Source: Thermodesulfovibrio sp.
Lineage (GTDB): Bacteria; Nitrospirota; Thermodesulfovibrionia; Thermodesulfovibrionales; Thermodesulfovibrionaceae
NCBI GenBank assembly: GCA_025057595.1
Contig: JANXBK010000012.1
Span: 1 to 45,031, forward strand
Direction of reading: 5' to 3'
DNA length: 45,031 nt
The translations under genes were made by a program, and so were the position numbers. The notes beneath the pieces were generated by a model, which saw only the letters and a list, made by a program, of their open reading frames with translations, made no database searches and was not told where the DNA came from. Every line of letters begins with the position of its first letter. Position 1 is the stretch's first letter. Shown here in pieces: positions 32,796-40,468 of this stretch.

Positions 32796-35351
32796 ATGAT
32801 ACAAAACCAGGAATTCACTCCTCTGATGCGTCAATACTTCAGTATAAAGGAACAATACAAAGATGTAATTGTCTTCTTCAGACTTGGCGATTTCTATGAG
32901 ATGTTTGGAGAGGATGCATTAGTTGCCTCTGAAATTCTTGGTATCACTCTTACATCAAGAGATAAAACAAAAGAAAATCCTATCCCTATGTGTGGAATAC
33001 CCTATTTTACAGCAGACTCATACATTGAGAAACTTCTTCGACAAGGATATAAAGTAGCCATATGTGAGCAGATAGGCGATTCAAAGTCATCTAAGGGAAT
33101 CATAGAAAGACAGGTAGTTAAAGTTCTCACTCCAGGAACATATGTCCCTGAAGGATTTAAAGAAAATGTTTATTTGATGAGCATTTATCCTTCAAAGGGT
33201 AAATATGGCTTTGCTTTAGCAGACATAAGTGTAGGTGAGTTTGTTTTGTATGAAACAGATAAAAATATAGTAGATGAGATATCAAGATTTGAGCCAAAGG
33301 AAGTAATCTTACCGGCAAGTTATAAAGACAACTTAAAATTTCAAGAGATTCCCTACTACAAAAGCTTTGTTGAAGATTGGAAATTTGATTACTTAACTTC
33401 CTATAAAATTTTACTGCAACACTTCAAAGTAACATCTCTTAAAGGTTTTGGAGTTGAAGAATATGAATTAGCTTTGACTGCAGCTGGAGTTCTAATTAGT
33501 TATCTTGAACAGTCGAGACAGTATATAGAGTTTAAAAAACTTAAAATTTTAAATCTATCTGATTTTATGCTTCTTGACTCTACAACTAAGAGAAACCTTG
33601 AAATTTTCTCTTCCTTAGATGGACAAAAAGAAGGCTCATTACTTTGGGTCTTAGATGAAACTTTAACACCAATGGGATTCAGATTTTTAAAGAATGCGTT
33701 GTCAACGCCTTTAGTAAAAAAAGAAGATATCCAAAAAAGGCTTGACTATGTTGATATTTTCTTTAAAAACTACACTACAAGAGAGAAATTAAGGGTTTTA
33801 CTAAAGGAGTTTCCTGATTTAGAAAGAATTGCCTCTAAAATAAACTCAAACACTGTTAATCCTAGAGAACTTAAAGCATTAAAGGAAGCTCTTAAAAAAA
33901 TTCCAGAAGTAATTAACACTCTTGCAATAATTGATTCACCACAAATTAATGAGATTTTAAAAAATCTATTTTCTCTTGAAAATATCGTTAAAATCATCGA
34001 AGAAGCCTTAGTAGAAAATCCTCCTATTTTTATAACAGAAGGTGGAATCTTCAGAAATGAATACAGCAGTGAGCTTGCTCAACTAAGAGATTTGCTTGCC
34101 TCAGGCAAAAAATATATAACTCAAATTGAAGCTCAAGAGAGAGCTAAAACAGGAATAAACTCACTTAAAATTGGCTACAACAGAGTTTTTGGCTACTACA
34201 TAGAGGTAACAAAACCAAATCTTCATCTAGTGCCATCCCACTATCAAAGAAAACAAACTTTATCAAATGCAGAAAGATTCATAACTGATGAGTTAAAGGA
34301 GCTTGAAGCAAAAATTCTTGGAGCCGAGGAGAGAATTAAAAATTTAGAACAAGAACTTTTCTATAATCTTATTGAGAAAATTAAACCAATTGTAGAAAAA
34401 ATTCTAAAAAATGCTGAAACATTAGGCTACATAGATTTTATATGCTCCCTAGCTACAGTTGCGGCTAAATATAAGTATGTAAAGCCTGAGATTTTAGATG
34501 AAGAAATTATTGAAATAAAGGAAGGAAGACATCCTGTAATTGAAAGATTAATACAAATCGGCAAACTACCAGAACAAAGATTTATACCAAATGATTTATC
34601 AATAGGAAGCGAAGATCAAAAAATAATAATTCTTACAGGACCAAATATGGCTGGAAAATCAACTTATATGAGACAGAATGCACTTGTTGTGCTAATGGCA
34701 CAGATTGGCTCATTTGTTCCAGCAAAAGAGGCAAAAATAGGTATCGTAGACAGAATCTTTACAAGAATTGGTGCATCTGACTATTTAGCAAAAGGACAAA
34801 GTACATTTATGGTTGAAATGATCGAAGTAGCAAATATTCTTAATAATGCTACTTCAAAAAGCCTAATAATTCTTGATGAAGTAGGAAGGGGTACAAGTAC
34901 CTTTGATGGAATAAGTATTGCATGGGCAGTAGTTGAATATATTGCTGAAAAGATAAAAGCAAGAACACTCTTTGCAACTCATTATCATGAACTTACTGAG
35001 CTTGCATTTTCTTTAGATTGTGTAAAAAACTACACTGTTGTTGTGAAAGAGTGGGGAGATGAGATAATATTTTTAAGAAAGATTGAAAAAGGTGGTGCTG
35101 ATCGTAGCTATGGAATTCAGGTAGCTCGTCTTGCAGGGCTTCCAAAGGAAGTTCTCGAAAGAGCAAGAAATATACTTTCAAAGCTTGAAAAAAGAGAGCT
35201 TCAAACAATCAAACCAAAGGCAAGACAGCTTGATTTATTCTTTGGAAATCCTATTATAGCAGAGCTTTCAAAAATTGATTTAGAGAGTCTTACACCTCAG
35301 AAGGCATTAAAAAAAATAATACAGCTTAAGGAGATGCTAAAAAATGATTAA
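32796..35351 (+). CDS. mutS: DNA mismatch repair protein MutS
   Basis: An 851-residue mismatch-binding ATPase of normal length. The N-terminal mismatch domain has the family QYFSIKEQYKDVI and RLGDFYEMFGEDA, where Phe-x-Glu (FYEMF) contacts the mismatch. The ATPase domain carries TGPNMAGKSTYMRQ (Walker A, about residues 613-626), SLIILDEVGRGTSTFDG (Walker B) and FATHYHELTEL. It heads mutS-coaE-ribF. A TATAAT lies just 6 bases before its ATG and there is no Shine-Dalgarno, suggesting a leaderless mRNA. Confidence 0.96.
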   Translation: MIQNQEFTPLMRQYFSIKEQYKDVIVFFRLGDFYEMFGEDALVASEILGITLTSRDKTKENPIPMCGIPYFTADSYIEKLLRQGYKVAICEQIGDSKSSKGIIERQVVKVLTPGTYVPEGFKENVYLMSIYPSKGKYGFALADISVGEFVLYETDKNIVDEISRFEPKEVILPASYKDNLKFQEIPYYKSFVEDWKFDYLTSYKILLQHFKVTSLKGFGVEEYELALTAAGVLISYLEQSRQYIEFKKLKILNLSDFMLLDSTTKRNLEIFSSLDGQKEGSLLWVLDETLTPMGFRFLKNALSTPLVKKEDIQKRLDYVDIFFKNYTTREKLRVLLKEFPDLERIASKINSNTVNPRELKALKEALKKIPEVINTLAIIDSPQINEILKNLFSLENIVKIIEEALVENPPIFITEGGIFRNEYSSELAQLRDLLASGKKYITQIEAQERAKTGINSLKIGYNRVFGYYIEVTKPNLHLVPSHYQRKQTLSNAERFITDELKELEAKILGAEERIKNLEQELFYNLIEKIKPIVEKILKNAETLGYIDFICSLATVAAKYKYVKPEILDEEIIEIKEGRHPVIERLIQIGKLPEQRFIPNDLSIGSEDQKIIILTGPNMAGKSTYMRQNALVVLMAQIGSFVPAKEAKIGIVDRIFTRIGASDYLAKGQSTFMVEMIEVANILNNATSKSLIILDEVGRGTSTFDGISIAWAVVEYIAEKIKARTLFATHYHELTELAFSLDCVKNYTVVVKEWGDEIIFLRKIEKGGADRSYGIQVARLAGLPKEVLERARNILSKLEKRELQTIKPKARQLDLFFGNPIIAELSKIDLESLTPQKALKKIIQLKEMLKND

Positions 35352-35955
35352 GGTGGGATTAACGGGAAACTATGGAATGGGTAAAACTACAGTGGCTGAA
35401 ATTTTTAGAAAACTTGGAGCTTATGTTATCAATACTGATGAAATAGTGAATGAACTTTTCCAGGACAAATCAGTTATATCAGAGATAAAGAGAGTCTTTG
35501 GTGAAAAAGTCATAAAAAACGGTGTTATAGACAAAAAATATATTGCAGACATAGTGTTTGAAAATCCTCTTATGAGAATTTATCTTGAAAATATCCTACA
35601 TCCTAAAGTATTTGAAAAAATTGATGAAATTATAGATAAAATACCTTCTCGTGGAGAACCTAAGATTGTCATAATTGAAGCTCCTATAATTTTTGAGAGA
35701 GGTTATCAGAATAGATTTGATATAATAGTAACTGTCTATACTTCAGAAGAAGTCGCAATTGAAAGACTAAAGAAAAAAGGAGTATCTGAGAAAGAGGTAT
35801 TAAGAAGACTTAAAAATCAATTTCCTGTAGAGATGAAAAAATCAAAATCTGATTTTGTAATTGACAACTCTGGAAGCATTGAGTATACAAGAAAACAAGT
35901 AGAAGATATATTCAATAAATTAGTAGCGATGGAGAGAAAGTATGCAGGTAATTGA
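35344..35955 (+). CDS. coaE: Dephospho-CoA kinase
   Basis: A 203-residue P-loop kinase that finishes coenzyme A synthesis. VGLTGNYGMGKTTVAEIF is the P-loop, GAYVINTDEIV binds substrate, and VVIEAPIIFERGYQNRFD-like text (IIEAPIIFERGYQNRFDIIV) with a lid RLKKKGVSEKEVLRRLKNQ follows. AAGGAG lies 10 bases upstream inside mutS, and the gene overlaps mutS by 8 bases and ribF by 14. Confidence 0.92.
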   Translation: MIKVGLTGNYGMGKTTVAEIFRKLGAYVINTDEIVNELFQDKSVISEIKRVFGEKVIKNGVIDKKYIADIVFENPLMRIYLENILHPKVFEKIDEIIDKIPSRGEPKIVIIEAPIIFERGYQNRFDIIVTVYTSEEVAIERLKKKGVSEKEVLRRLKNQFPVEMKKSKSDFVIDNSGSIEYTRKQVEDIFNKLVAMERKYAGN

Positions 35956-36892
35956 AGGAATCAAAAAGATTGAATTTCCAAATCCAGTAATTACCATAGG
36001 AAACTTTGATGGAGTTCATATTGGACATCAAAAAATTTTTGACTATATCAAAAGAAAAGCTAAGGAAATCTATGGAACTTCAGTAGTTGTAACCTTTGAG
36101 CCTCATCCAGTCAAAGTTCTTTATAAGGACCATCCTTTAAAACTTATAACAACCTCAAAAGATAAAATAAAACTTATCGAAAAATGCGGTATAGATCTTA
36201 TGATTTGCATACCCTTTACAGTTGAATTTTCAAAAATAGAAGCTCAGGACTTTGTCAAAGATATACTTATTGAAAAATTTAATGCAAAGTGGATAGTAGT
36301 GGGATACGACTATAGATTTGGTAAAGACAGAAAAGGAGACAAAGAGCTTCTTAAGAAACTTTCTAAACCTTTAAATTTTAAGTTAACTATTCTTAAAGCT
36401 TATAAAAAAGCCAAAAAAATTCTAAGTAGCACAGCTGTAAGAAATGCATTAATTGAGGGAAGAATCAGGGATGCTAATATTTTCTTGGGTAGAGCTTATC
36501 ATTTAGATGGTGAAGTTGTAAGAGGAGCTCAAAGAGGAGCAAGCCTTCTTGGATATCCGACAGCAAATATTTTACCAAAACAAGAAATAATACCGAAAGA
36601 AGGCGTTTATGTAGTAAAAGTTACTATACCAGAGAACAAAACTTACAGTGGTGTTGCAAACATTGGTAAAAATCCTACCTTTGGAGATAAAAATCTAAGT
36701 TATGAAGTTCATATAATTAACTTCAATGGCGACCTTCTTGGAAAGACAATTAGAGTCCATTTTATAGAAAGACTAAGAGACGAAAAGAAGTTTAACTCTC
36801 CTGAGGAACTTAAAAACGCTATTTCAGAAGATATTAAAAAAGCAAAGGAAATATTAAAGAGAGATAGAACAAAACTTTTTTTAGATTTTTAG
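35942..36892 (+). CDS. ribF: Bifunctional riboflavin kinase / FAD synthetase
   Basis: A 316-residue enzyme. The N-terminal nucleotidyltransferase domain (1-180) has ITIGNFDGVHIGHQKIFD with the H-x-G-H motif, VVTFEPHPVKVL and YDYRFGKDRKGD; STAVRNALIEGRI ends it. The C-terminal kinase domain (185-310) has GASLLGYPTANI and GVANIGKNPTFGD. It makes FMN and FAD from riboflavin, serving among others the flavoproteins of this window. It overlaps the end of priA by 12 bases tail to tail. Confidence 0.94.
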   Translation: MQVIEGIKKIEFPNPVITIGNFDGVHIGHQKIFDYIKRKAKEIYGTSVVVTFEPHPVKVLYKDHPLKLITTSKDKIKLIEKCGIDLMICIPFTVEFSKIEAQDFVKDILIEKFNAKWIVVGYDYRFGKDRKGDKELLKKLSKPLNFKLTILKAYKKAKKILSSTAVRNALIEGRIRDANIFLGRAYHLDGEVVRGAQRGASLLGYPTANILPKQEIIPKEGVYVVKVTIPENKTYSGVANIGKNPTFGDKNLSYEVHIINFNGDLLGKTIRVHFIERLRDEKKFNSPEELKNAISEDIKKAKEILKRDRTKLFLDF

Positions 36893-38740
36893 AGTAACTG
36901 GATCTACTTCTACACTAAAAGATATAGATTGAAAACTCTCTAACTCCGTTAAGGCTTCTTTAGTCTGCTTAATAAACTCTTTTTTGTTTTTGAATCTTAA
37001 AATAAATATATAAGTCCTATCAATCGGAGCTTTAAAGGGACCTAAAACTTCCTGAATATGATTTGAGAGAACTCTCTTTATTTCGTCAACTATAGCTGCA
37101 GAAACATTCTTCTTTGTCTTGACAGTTACTTTTACAAGTTTCGCAAAGGGCGGAAATCCTATCTGTCCTCTATGTCTTAACTCCTGCAGGTAAAAATCTT
37201 TAAAATTATAATCTCTAATAAACTTAAGGATTTTATTTTCAGGATTATTTGTTTGAATGAAAATAGTCCCATCCTGTTTTACCAGTTGTGTTATCAATAA
37301 AACTTTTCTGAAGGCTTCTTCAGTTGCTCTGTAATCTGGCAAAGATAAGAAAAAATCAAAATCAACTACAACTGCATATTTGAATTGAGGGGAAAAAGTT
37401 TTTTTTATCTTTGCTGTTTGAATAATTGAGATTCCCTGAATTTCCTCTGATGTTAAATCAAACTCTCTAAGTAACAAATCCTCTGAAGGAAAAATGCTCT
37501 TTATCTCCTCCAAAATCTTTTCAATACCGGTACCAATTGGATTTATATTTATACTCTTACAATAGGGGCACTCTGTAAATGTTTTCTTTTGTATTCCACA
37601 TCTAAAACACTCTAACGATAACCCTTTCTTTGAAAATATCATACTGTATCCACATTTGTCACATTTAACAGTTTGTCCACAATCAACACATCTTATAAGG
37701 CTATATCCACTTCTTGGAACAGTAATTAAGATTCCCTCTTTATAGTTAATTTTAATTGCAAGTAATACATCTGGATGGAAAACTTTTTTGTAAGGCTGCC
37801 TTAATATTCTTATCTGTGGATGAGCGATAATATCAAAATCACTAATGAACTCATATTTATTGCTCAAAACATTAAAATAAGATGTGGTTGAAGGCATCTG
37901 AGTAAGTAAAACTACAGGACATCTCTCAATAAAGGCTCTCATAATCGCTGCTTCTGTTGCATTGTATTTTGGAGTCTGCTCCTCCTTTAGAGGAAAACTT
38001 CCTTCTTCAGCAACCATTATTAAAGAAAGAGTTTTTAGTGGTGCAAATATAGCTGATCTTGTCCCAACAACTATTTTTGCTCTATTTTCCATAATTCTGT
38101 AAACTGAAGAGGTAATCTCTGAAGTTGACATCTCACTATGTAAAAGAACACTTCTTTCATTGTATATATCCGGTAATAAAGAAAAGGCTAAATTAGCATC
38201 CTTTATTTCAGGAAACATAAGTATTACAGTGTGTTCATCTTTTAATCTTTTTATTACTTCAGTCATTAATACTATCTCATAGTAGATGTTTGGACAGTGA
38301 ATTAAGATTGCTTTGTAGTTACCCAATGAGTTAATAATTTTTGATAATGTCTTATCATTTACTTTTAAATCTGAATGTAATCCCTTTTTTTCAATTCTTT
38401 CTCTTTTCTTACTTCTTACTCTTTTATTCTCTAAAAATTTCAATATTTCTTCGAAAAATGTAACCCTTAAAACTGAGCCGATCTCTGAAAAAGTATAATT
38501 ACTTAGCCATTTTAAAAACTCAATAAATCCCTCTGTATAGGCTTTTCCGATGACTTCTTTAATCTCCTTAATTTGAGTTATTCCCTCAGGCAAGCTTTCT
38601 CTTTTGCCTAATACAATACCATCATATATCCTATTTTTTAATGGTACTTTAACAACAAAACCTGCTAAATCTCTGTTTTCCTCATAGTAATAAGTTAAGG
38701 TTTTAAGCCTTAAAGGAATTGAGACATCGTAGTAGGGCAT
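36881..38740 (-). CDS. priA: PriA-like primosomal protein with lost helicase motifs
   Basis: A 619-residue protein, about 110 shorter than usual PriA. The 3'-DNA-binding N-terminal domain, the eight zinc-binding Cys (351, 354, 360, 363, 378, 381, 391, 394) and the C-terminal YPPF-like QIGFPPFAKLVKV region are all kept. But the ATPase is wrecked: Walker A (normally G-x-T-G-S-G-K-T-E) reads HCPNIYYEI at 148-156, motif II (D-E-E-H) reads AEEG at 244-247, the S-A-T-P motif reads TQMPSTTSY, and Q-V-A-G-R-A-G-R reads TQLVKQDG. GTRSAIFAP remains. It probably loads the replication restart machinery without unwinding. The ATG lies 5 bases from TATAAT, so it is likely leaderless. Confidence 0.88.
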   Translation of the reverse strand: MPYYDVSIPLRLKTLTYYYEENRDLAGFVVKVPLKNRIYDGIVLGKRESLPEGITQIKEIKEVIGKAYTEGFIEFLKWLSNYTFSEIGSVLRVTFFEEILKFLENKRVRSKKRERIEKKGLHSDLKVNDKTLSKIINSLGNYKAILIHCPNIYYEIVLMTEVIKRLKDEHTVILMFPEIKDANLAFSLLPDIYNERSVLLHSEMSTSEITSSVYRIMENRAKIVVGTRSAIFAPLKTLSLIMVAEEGSFPLKEEQTPKYNATEAAIMRAFIERCPVVLLTQMPSTTSYFNVLSNKYEFISDFDIIAHPQIRILRQPYKKVFHPDVLLAIKINYKEGILITVPRSGYSLIRCVDCGQTVKCDKCGYSMIFSKKGLSLECFRCGIQKKTFTECPYCKSININPIGTGIEKILEEIKSIFPSEDLLLREFDLTSEEIQGISIIQTAKIKKTFSPQFKYAVVVDFDFFLSLPDYRATEEAFRKVLLITQLVKQDGTIFIQTNNPENKILKFIRDYNFKDFYLQELRHRGQIGFPPFAKLVKVTVKTKKNVSAAIVDEIKRVLSNHIQEVLGPFKAPIDRTYIFILRFKNKKEFIKQTKEALTELESFQSISFSVEVDPVTLKI

Positions 38741-38745
38741 AAAAA

Positions 38746-38770
38746 ATTATAACTTTTTTTATGATATAAT
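38746..38770. promoter_or_regulatory. Two divergent -10 elements in a 36-base gap
   Basis: Minus strand TATAAT (38751-38746) stands 5 bases before the priA ATG; plus strand TATAAT (38765-38770) stands 6 bases before the TPR gene ATG. Only 36 bases separate the two start codons. No good -35 is visible for either, and any -35 would lie in the other gene's start region. Neither gene has a Shine-Dalgarno. Confidence 0.55.
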
Positions 38771-38776
38771 GTTTTA

Positions 38777-39229
38777 ATGTTTTATTTGCTATTAATGCTA
38801 ATAATAACAACTTTCATTATAAGCTGTAGTATTCCCCAAATTGTTTTAATTAAAGATCCATTAACTGCTGAAGAGCATCTTCAACTTGGACTTAGTTACG
38901 AAAAAAGAGGATTATTTACTGAAGCTGAAAGACATTATAAAGAAGCCTCTAAATCCGATGCAAGAGGATTTTTACTTTTAGGCAATCTATATTTAAATCA
39001 AGGTAAATATAAAGAAGCAGAGGAGTACTATAAAAAAGCAATTAATAAGGACGAAAAACTTGCTGATGCATACAACAACTTAGGATGGCTTTATTACTTA
39101 GAAAATAGAAACCTTGATAAAGCAGAAAAATTAGTAGAGAAAGCTATAGAGATTGAAAAAAATAATCCTGAAAAAATTAAAATTTATGAGGATACAATTG
39201 AAAAAATAAAAAATAAAAAAAGGAGGTAA
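38777..39229 (+). CDS. TPR-repeat lipoprotein
   Basis: A 150-residue protein with a lipoprotein signal (hydrophobic residues 2-15, then IISC, Cys17 as lipid anchor) and three TPR units from about residue 32 to 135 (e.g. AEEHLQLGLSYEKRGLFTEA, KYKEAEEYYKKAINKDEKLA, ADAYNNLGWLYYLENRNLDK). It is probably held at a membrane facing the periplasm as a protein-binding scaffold. The PA2779-like gene follows after 4 bases. In other bacteria PA2779-type genes sit beside a TPR-bearing peptidase, and this lipoprotein may be a reduced counterpart. Confidence 0.82.
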   Translation: MFYLLLMLIITTFIISCSIPQIVLIKDPLTAEEHLQLGLSYEKRGLFTEAERHYKEASKSDARGFLLLGNLYLNQGKYKEAEEYYKKAINKDEKLADAYNNLGWLYYLENRNLDKAEKLVEKAIEIEKNNPEKIKIYEDTIEKIKNKKRR

Positions 39230-39233
39230 GAGC

Positions 39234-39605
39234 ATGTTTAAAAGGATTATTGCTATTTATCTGTCTTTTGCAATCCTTATAATTGGATTTGCTCAATCAG
39301 TCTCAGCAGCACTTGTTCCCTCTGAAGTAACACTTAGTACAAAGACTCAAGATCTTGAAAAAATTCAAAAATTTCTTGAGATGAAAATTATTTCCCAGAG
39401 GCTTAAAGATTTTGGATACTCTGAAAAAGAAATTATAGACAGATTATCAAAACTTGATGATAATATGCTCCACAGTCTTGCTCTTAAGATTGATGAGTTA
39501 AAGGTTGCAGGCGATGCAGGTGCGGCTGTTATTCTAGCTTTAGTAATCATTGCTTTAGTACTTTTAATAATAAACTTAACAGGCCATAGAGTAGTAATAA
39601 AATAA
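39234..39605 (+). CDS. PA2779/DUF6627-like secreted or membrane protein
   Basis: A 123-residue protein with a signal peptide (cleavage near SVSA/AL), a conserved helical middle (EKIQKFLEMKIISQRLKDFG, YSEKEIIDRLSKLDDNMLHS) and a C-terminal membrane helix (AAVILALVIIALVLLIINL). The pattern E-x-x-x-x-x-L-x-x-K-x-x-x-x-R-L-x-x-x-G-x-x-x-x-E-x-x-x-R-L-x-x-L-x-D is typical of the PA2779 family of unknown function. AAGGAGGT stands 6 bases before the ATG. A hairpin terminator follows. Confidence 0.72.
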   Translation: MFKRIIAIYLSFAILIIGFAQSVSAALVPSEVTLSTKTQDLEKIQKFLEMKIISQRLKDFGYSEKEIIDRLSKLDDNMLHSLALKIDELKVAGDAGAAVILALVIIALVLLIINLTGHRVVIK

Positions 39606-39609
39606 TTTT

Positions 39610-39638
39610 AGCCAGGATTAAACTCCTGGCTTTATTTT
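39610..39638 (+). terminator. Rho-independent terminator after the PA2779-like gene
   Basis: AGCCAGGA (39610-39617), loop TTAAAC, TCCTGGCT (39624-39631), then TTATTTT. The stem is a perfect 8 pairs. The loop contains the stop codon of the convergent gene, just as the TRAP terminator holds the stop codon of its neighbour. Confidence 0.85.
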
Positions 39639-39956
39639 CATTATAAAATAGGCAAAGATTAGATAAATTAAAAGACCTGTGAAGAGAGACAGAGGTATTC
39701 CTAATTTTTTCCCTAAGAGAAGCACTGTAAACACATAACCAAGCCAAGGGAAAAGCATAATTAATAAGCCTTTGGCATACTCTAATACAGCTTTTTGCCC
39801 AGACTCATAATAAATCATTAAAAAAGTAATAAATGTTATAATTGGTAAGTTGGCAAAAAAGGCAGCTAAAAGACCTTTACCATGGGAAGCTAAGTAAGTA
39901 ACTACACTTACTACTATTCCTCCAATAAAAAAATAGAGAAAATATTTAATTTCCAT
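39618..39956 (-). CDS. Small four-helix membrane protein (DUF3147/GlpM-like)
   Basis: A 112-residue protein with four predicted helices. The stretch ASHGKGLLAAFFANLPIITF then YYESGQKAVLEYAKGL is reminiscent of DUF3147/GlpM-type proteins, whose function is not settled. No Shine-Dalgarno is obvious. Its 3' end lies in the terminator hairpin of the convergent operon. It stands alone before the tRNA gene on the other strand. Confidence 0.6.
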   Translation of the reverse strand: MEIKYFLYFFIGGIVVSVVTYLASHGKGLLAAFFANLPIITFITFLMIYYESGQKAVLEYAKGLLIMLFPWLGYVFTVLLLGKKLGIPLSLFTGLLIYLIFAYFIMKIKPGV

Positions 39957-40030
39957 AAGTTTTATTTTAAATCATTTAAAACTCTAATGTCTCAGATAAT
40001 TTAAATAAACAATATCCTCTTAATTCCTAC

Positions 40031-40060
40031 TTGACCAATAAAAATAAAAAATTTTATAAT
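40031..40060 (+). promoter_or_regulatory. tRNA-Val promoter
   Basis: TTGACC (40031-40036), an 18-base spacer and TATAAT (40055-40060). Transcription would start near 40067, about 7 bases before the mature tRNA. This is one of the clearest promoters in the window. Confidence 0.7.
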
Positions 40061-40073
40061 TTTTAAAAATTAT

Positions 40074-40145
40074 AGGCGCGTAGCTCAGTGGGAGAGCGCT
40101 TCCTTGACGCGGAAGAGGTCGTGGGTTCGATCCCCTCCGCGCCTA
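40074..40145 (+). tRNA. tRNA-Val (anticodon GAC)
   Basis: A 72-base cloverleaf. Acceptor AGGCGCG (40074-40080) pairs fully with CGCGCCT; the D arm is GCTC-AGTGGGA-GAGC; the anticodon arm is CTTCC-TTGACGC-GGAAG, giving anticodon GAC; the T arm is GTGGG-TTCGATC-CCCTC; discriminator base A. CCA is not encoded. The T stem has one U-U mismatch (position 50 with 64), the only irregular pair. A clear promoter lies 14 bases upstream. The 3' side is followed by a broken integrase gene, so the tRNA has served as an integration site. Confidence 0.93.
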
Positions 40146-40213
40146 TTGAAAAATCAAGGGTTTACAAAACCATCAAAAATGACTGTGATCAAAGTGTGAC
40201 CAAGTTAGTATTT

Positions 40214-40426
40214 TCAAGGTTTTGTAAGATATACAATTATCTTTTTGCAATTGATCTTTAGTGATGTTGAGTTGCTGGAAGTTATTTTGTTTTTGGTATT
40301 GTGACCAAGTTTAAGTTCTAAGAGTTTGACTACTTCTTTTTGGGCTTATGACAAGTAAGCATATTTAAAGTCATTTTTAAACTTGTGTCTAAGAAATCCT
40401 AAGGTTTTTAAGTCTACATAAGCCAT
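40214..40426 (-). pseudogene. Tyrosine recombinase (integrase) C-terminal remnant
   Basis: On the minus strand ATG at 40426 reads MAYVDLKTLGFLRHKF then KNDFKYAYLS, an in-frame TAA, and AQKEVVKLLELKLGHNTKNK, to TGA at 40214. This follows the integrase pattern G-V-D-L-K-T-L-x-x-L-x-H-K-x-x-x-x-x-x-Y-A-H-L-S-P-x-x-x-x-x-A-V-x-x-L; even the asparagine-glycine expected before VDL appears in a neighbouring frame upstream. The catalytic His and Tyr context is damaged (GH to RH, Y-A-H to Y-A-Y), and there is a stop and at least one frameshift. It reads toward tRNA-Val and ends 68 bases from it, as in elements inserted at tRNA 3' ends. The rest of the 323-base gap has a repeated TGTGACCAAGTT (40195, 40300) and an inverted pair (40162-40171 with 40218-40227). 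Confidence 0.65.
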
Positions 40427-40468
40427 TATAATTTAACTTATGAGAGTGTGTTAGTTGTAACTTAAGGG

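Noticed and set aside
40146-40468. CRISPR array or riboswitch in the gap after the tRNA
   Set aside because: Only one 12-base direct repeat pair and one inverted pair are present, without regular spacing; the integrase remnant explains most of the segment.
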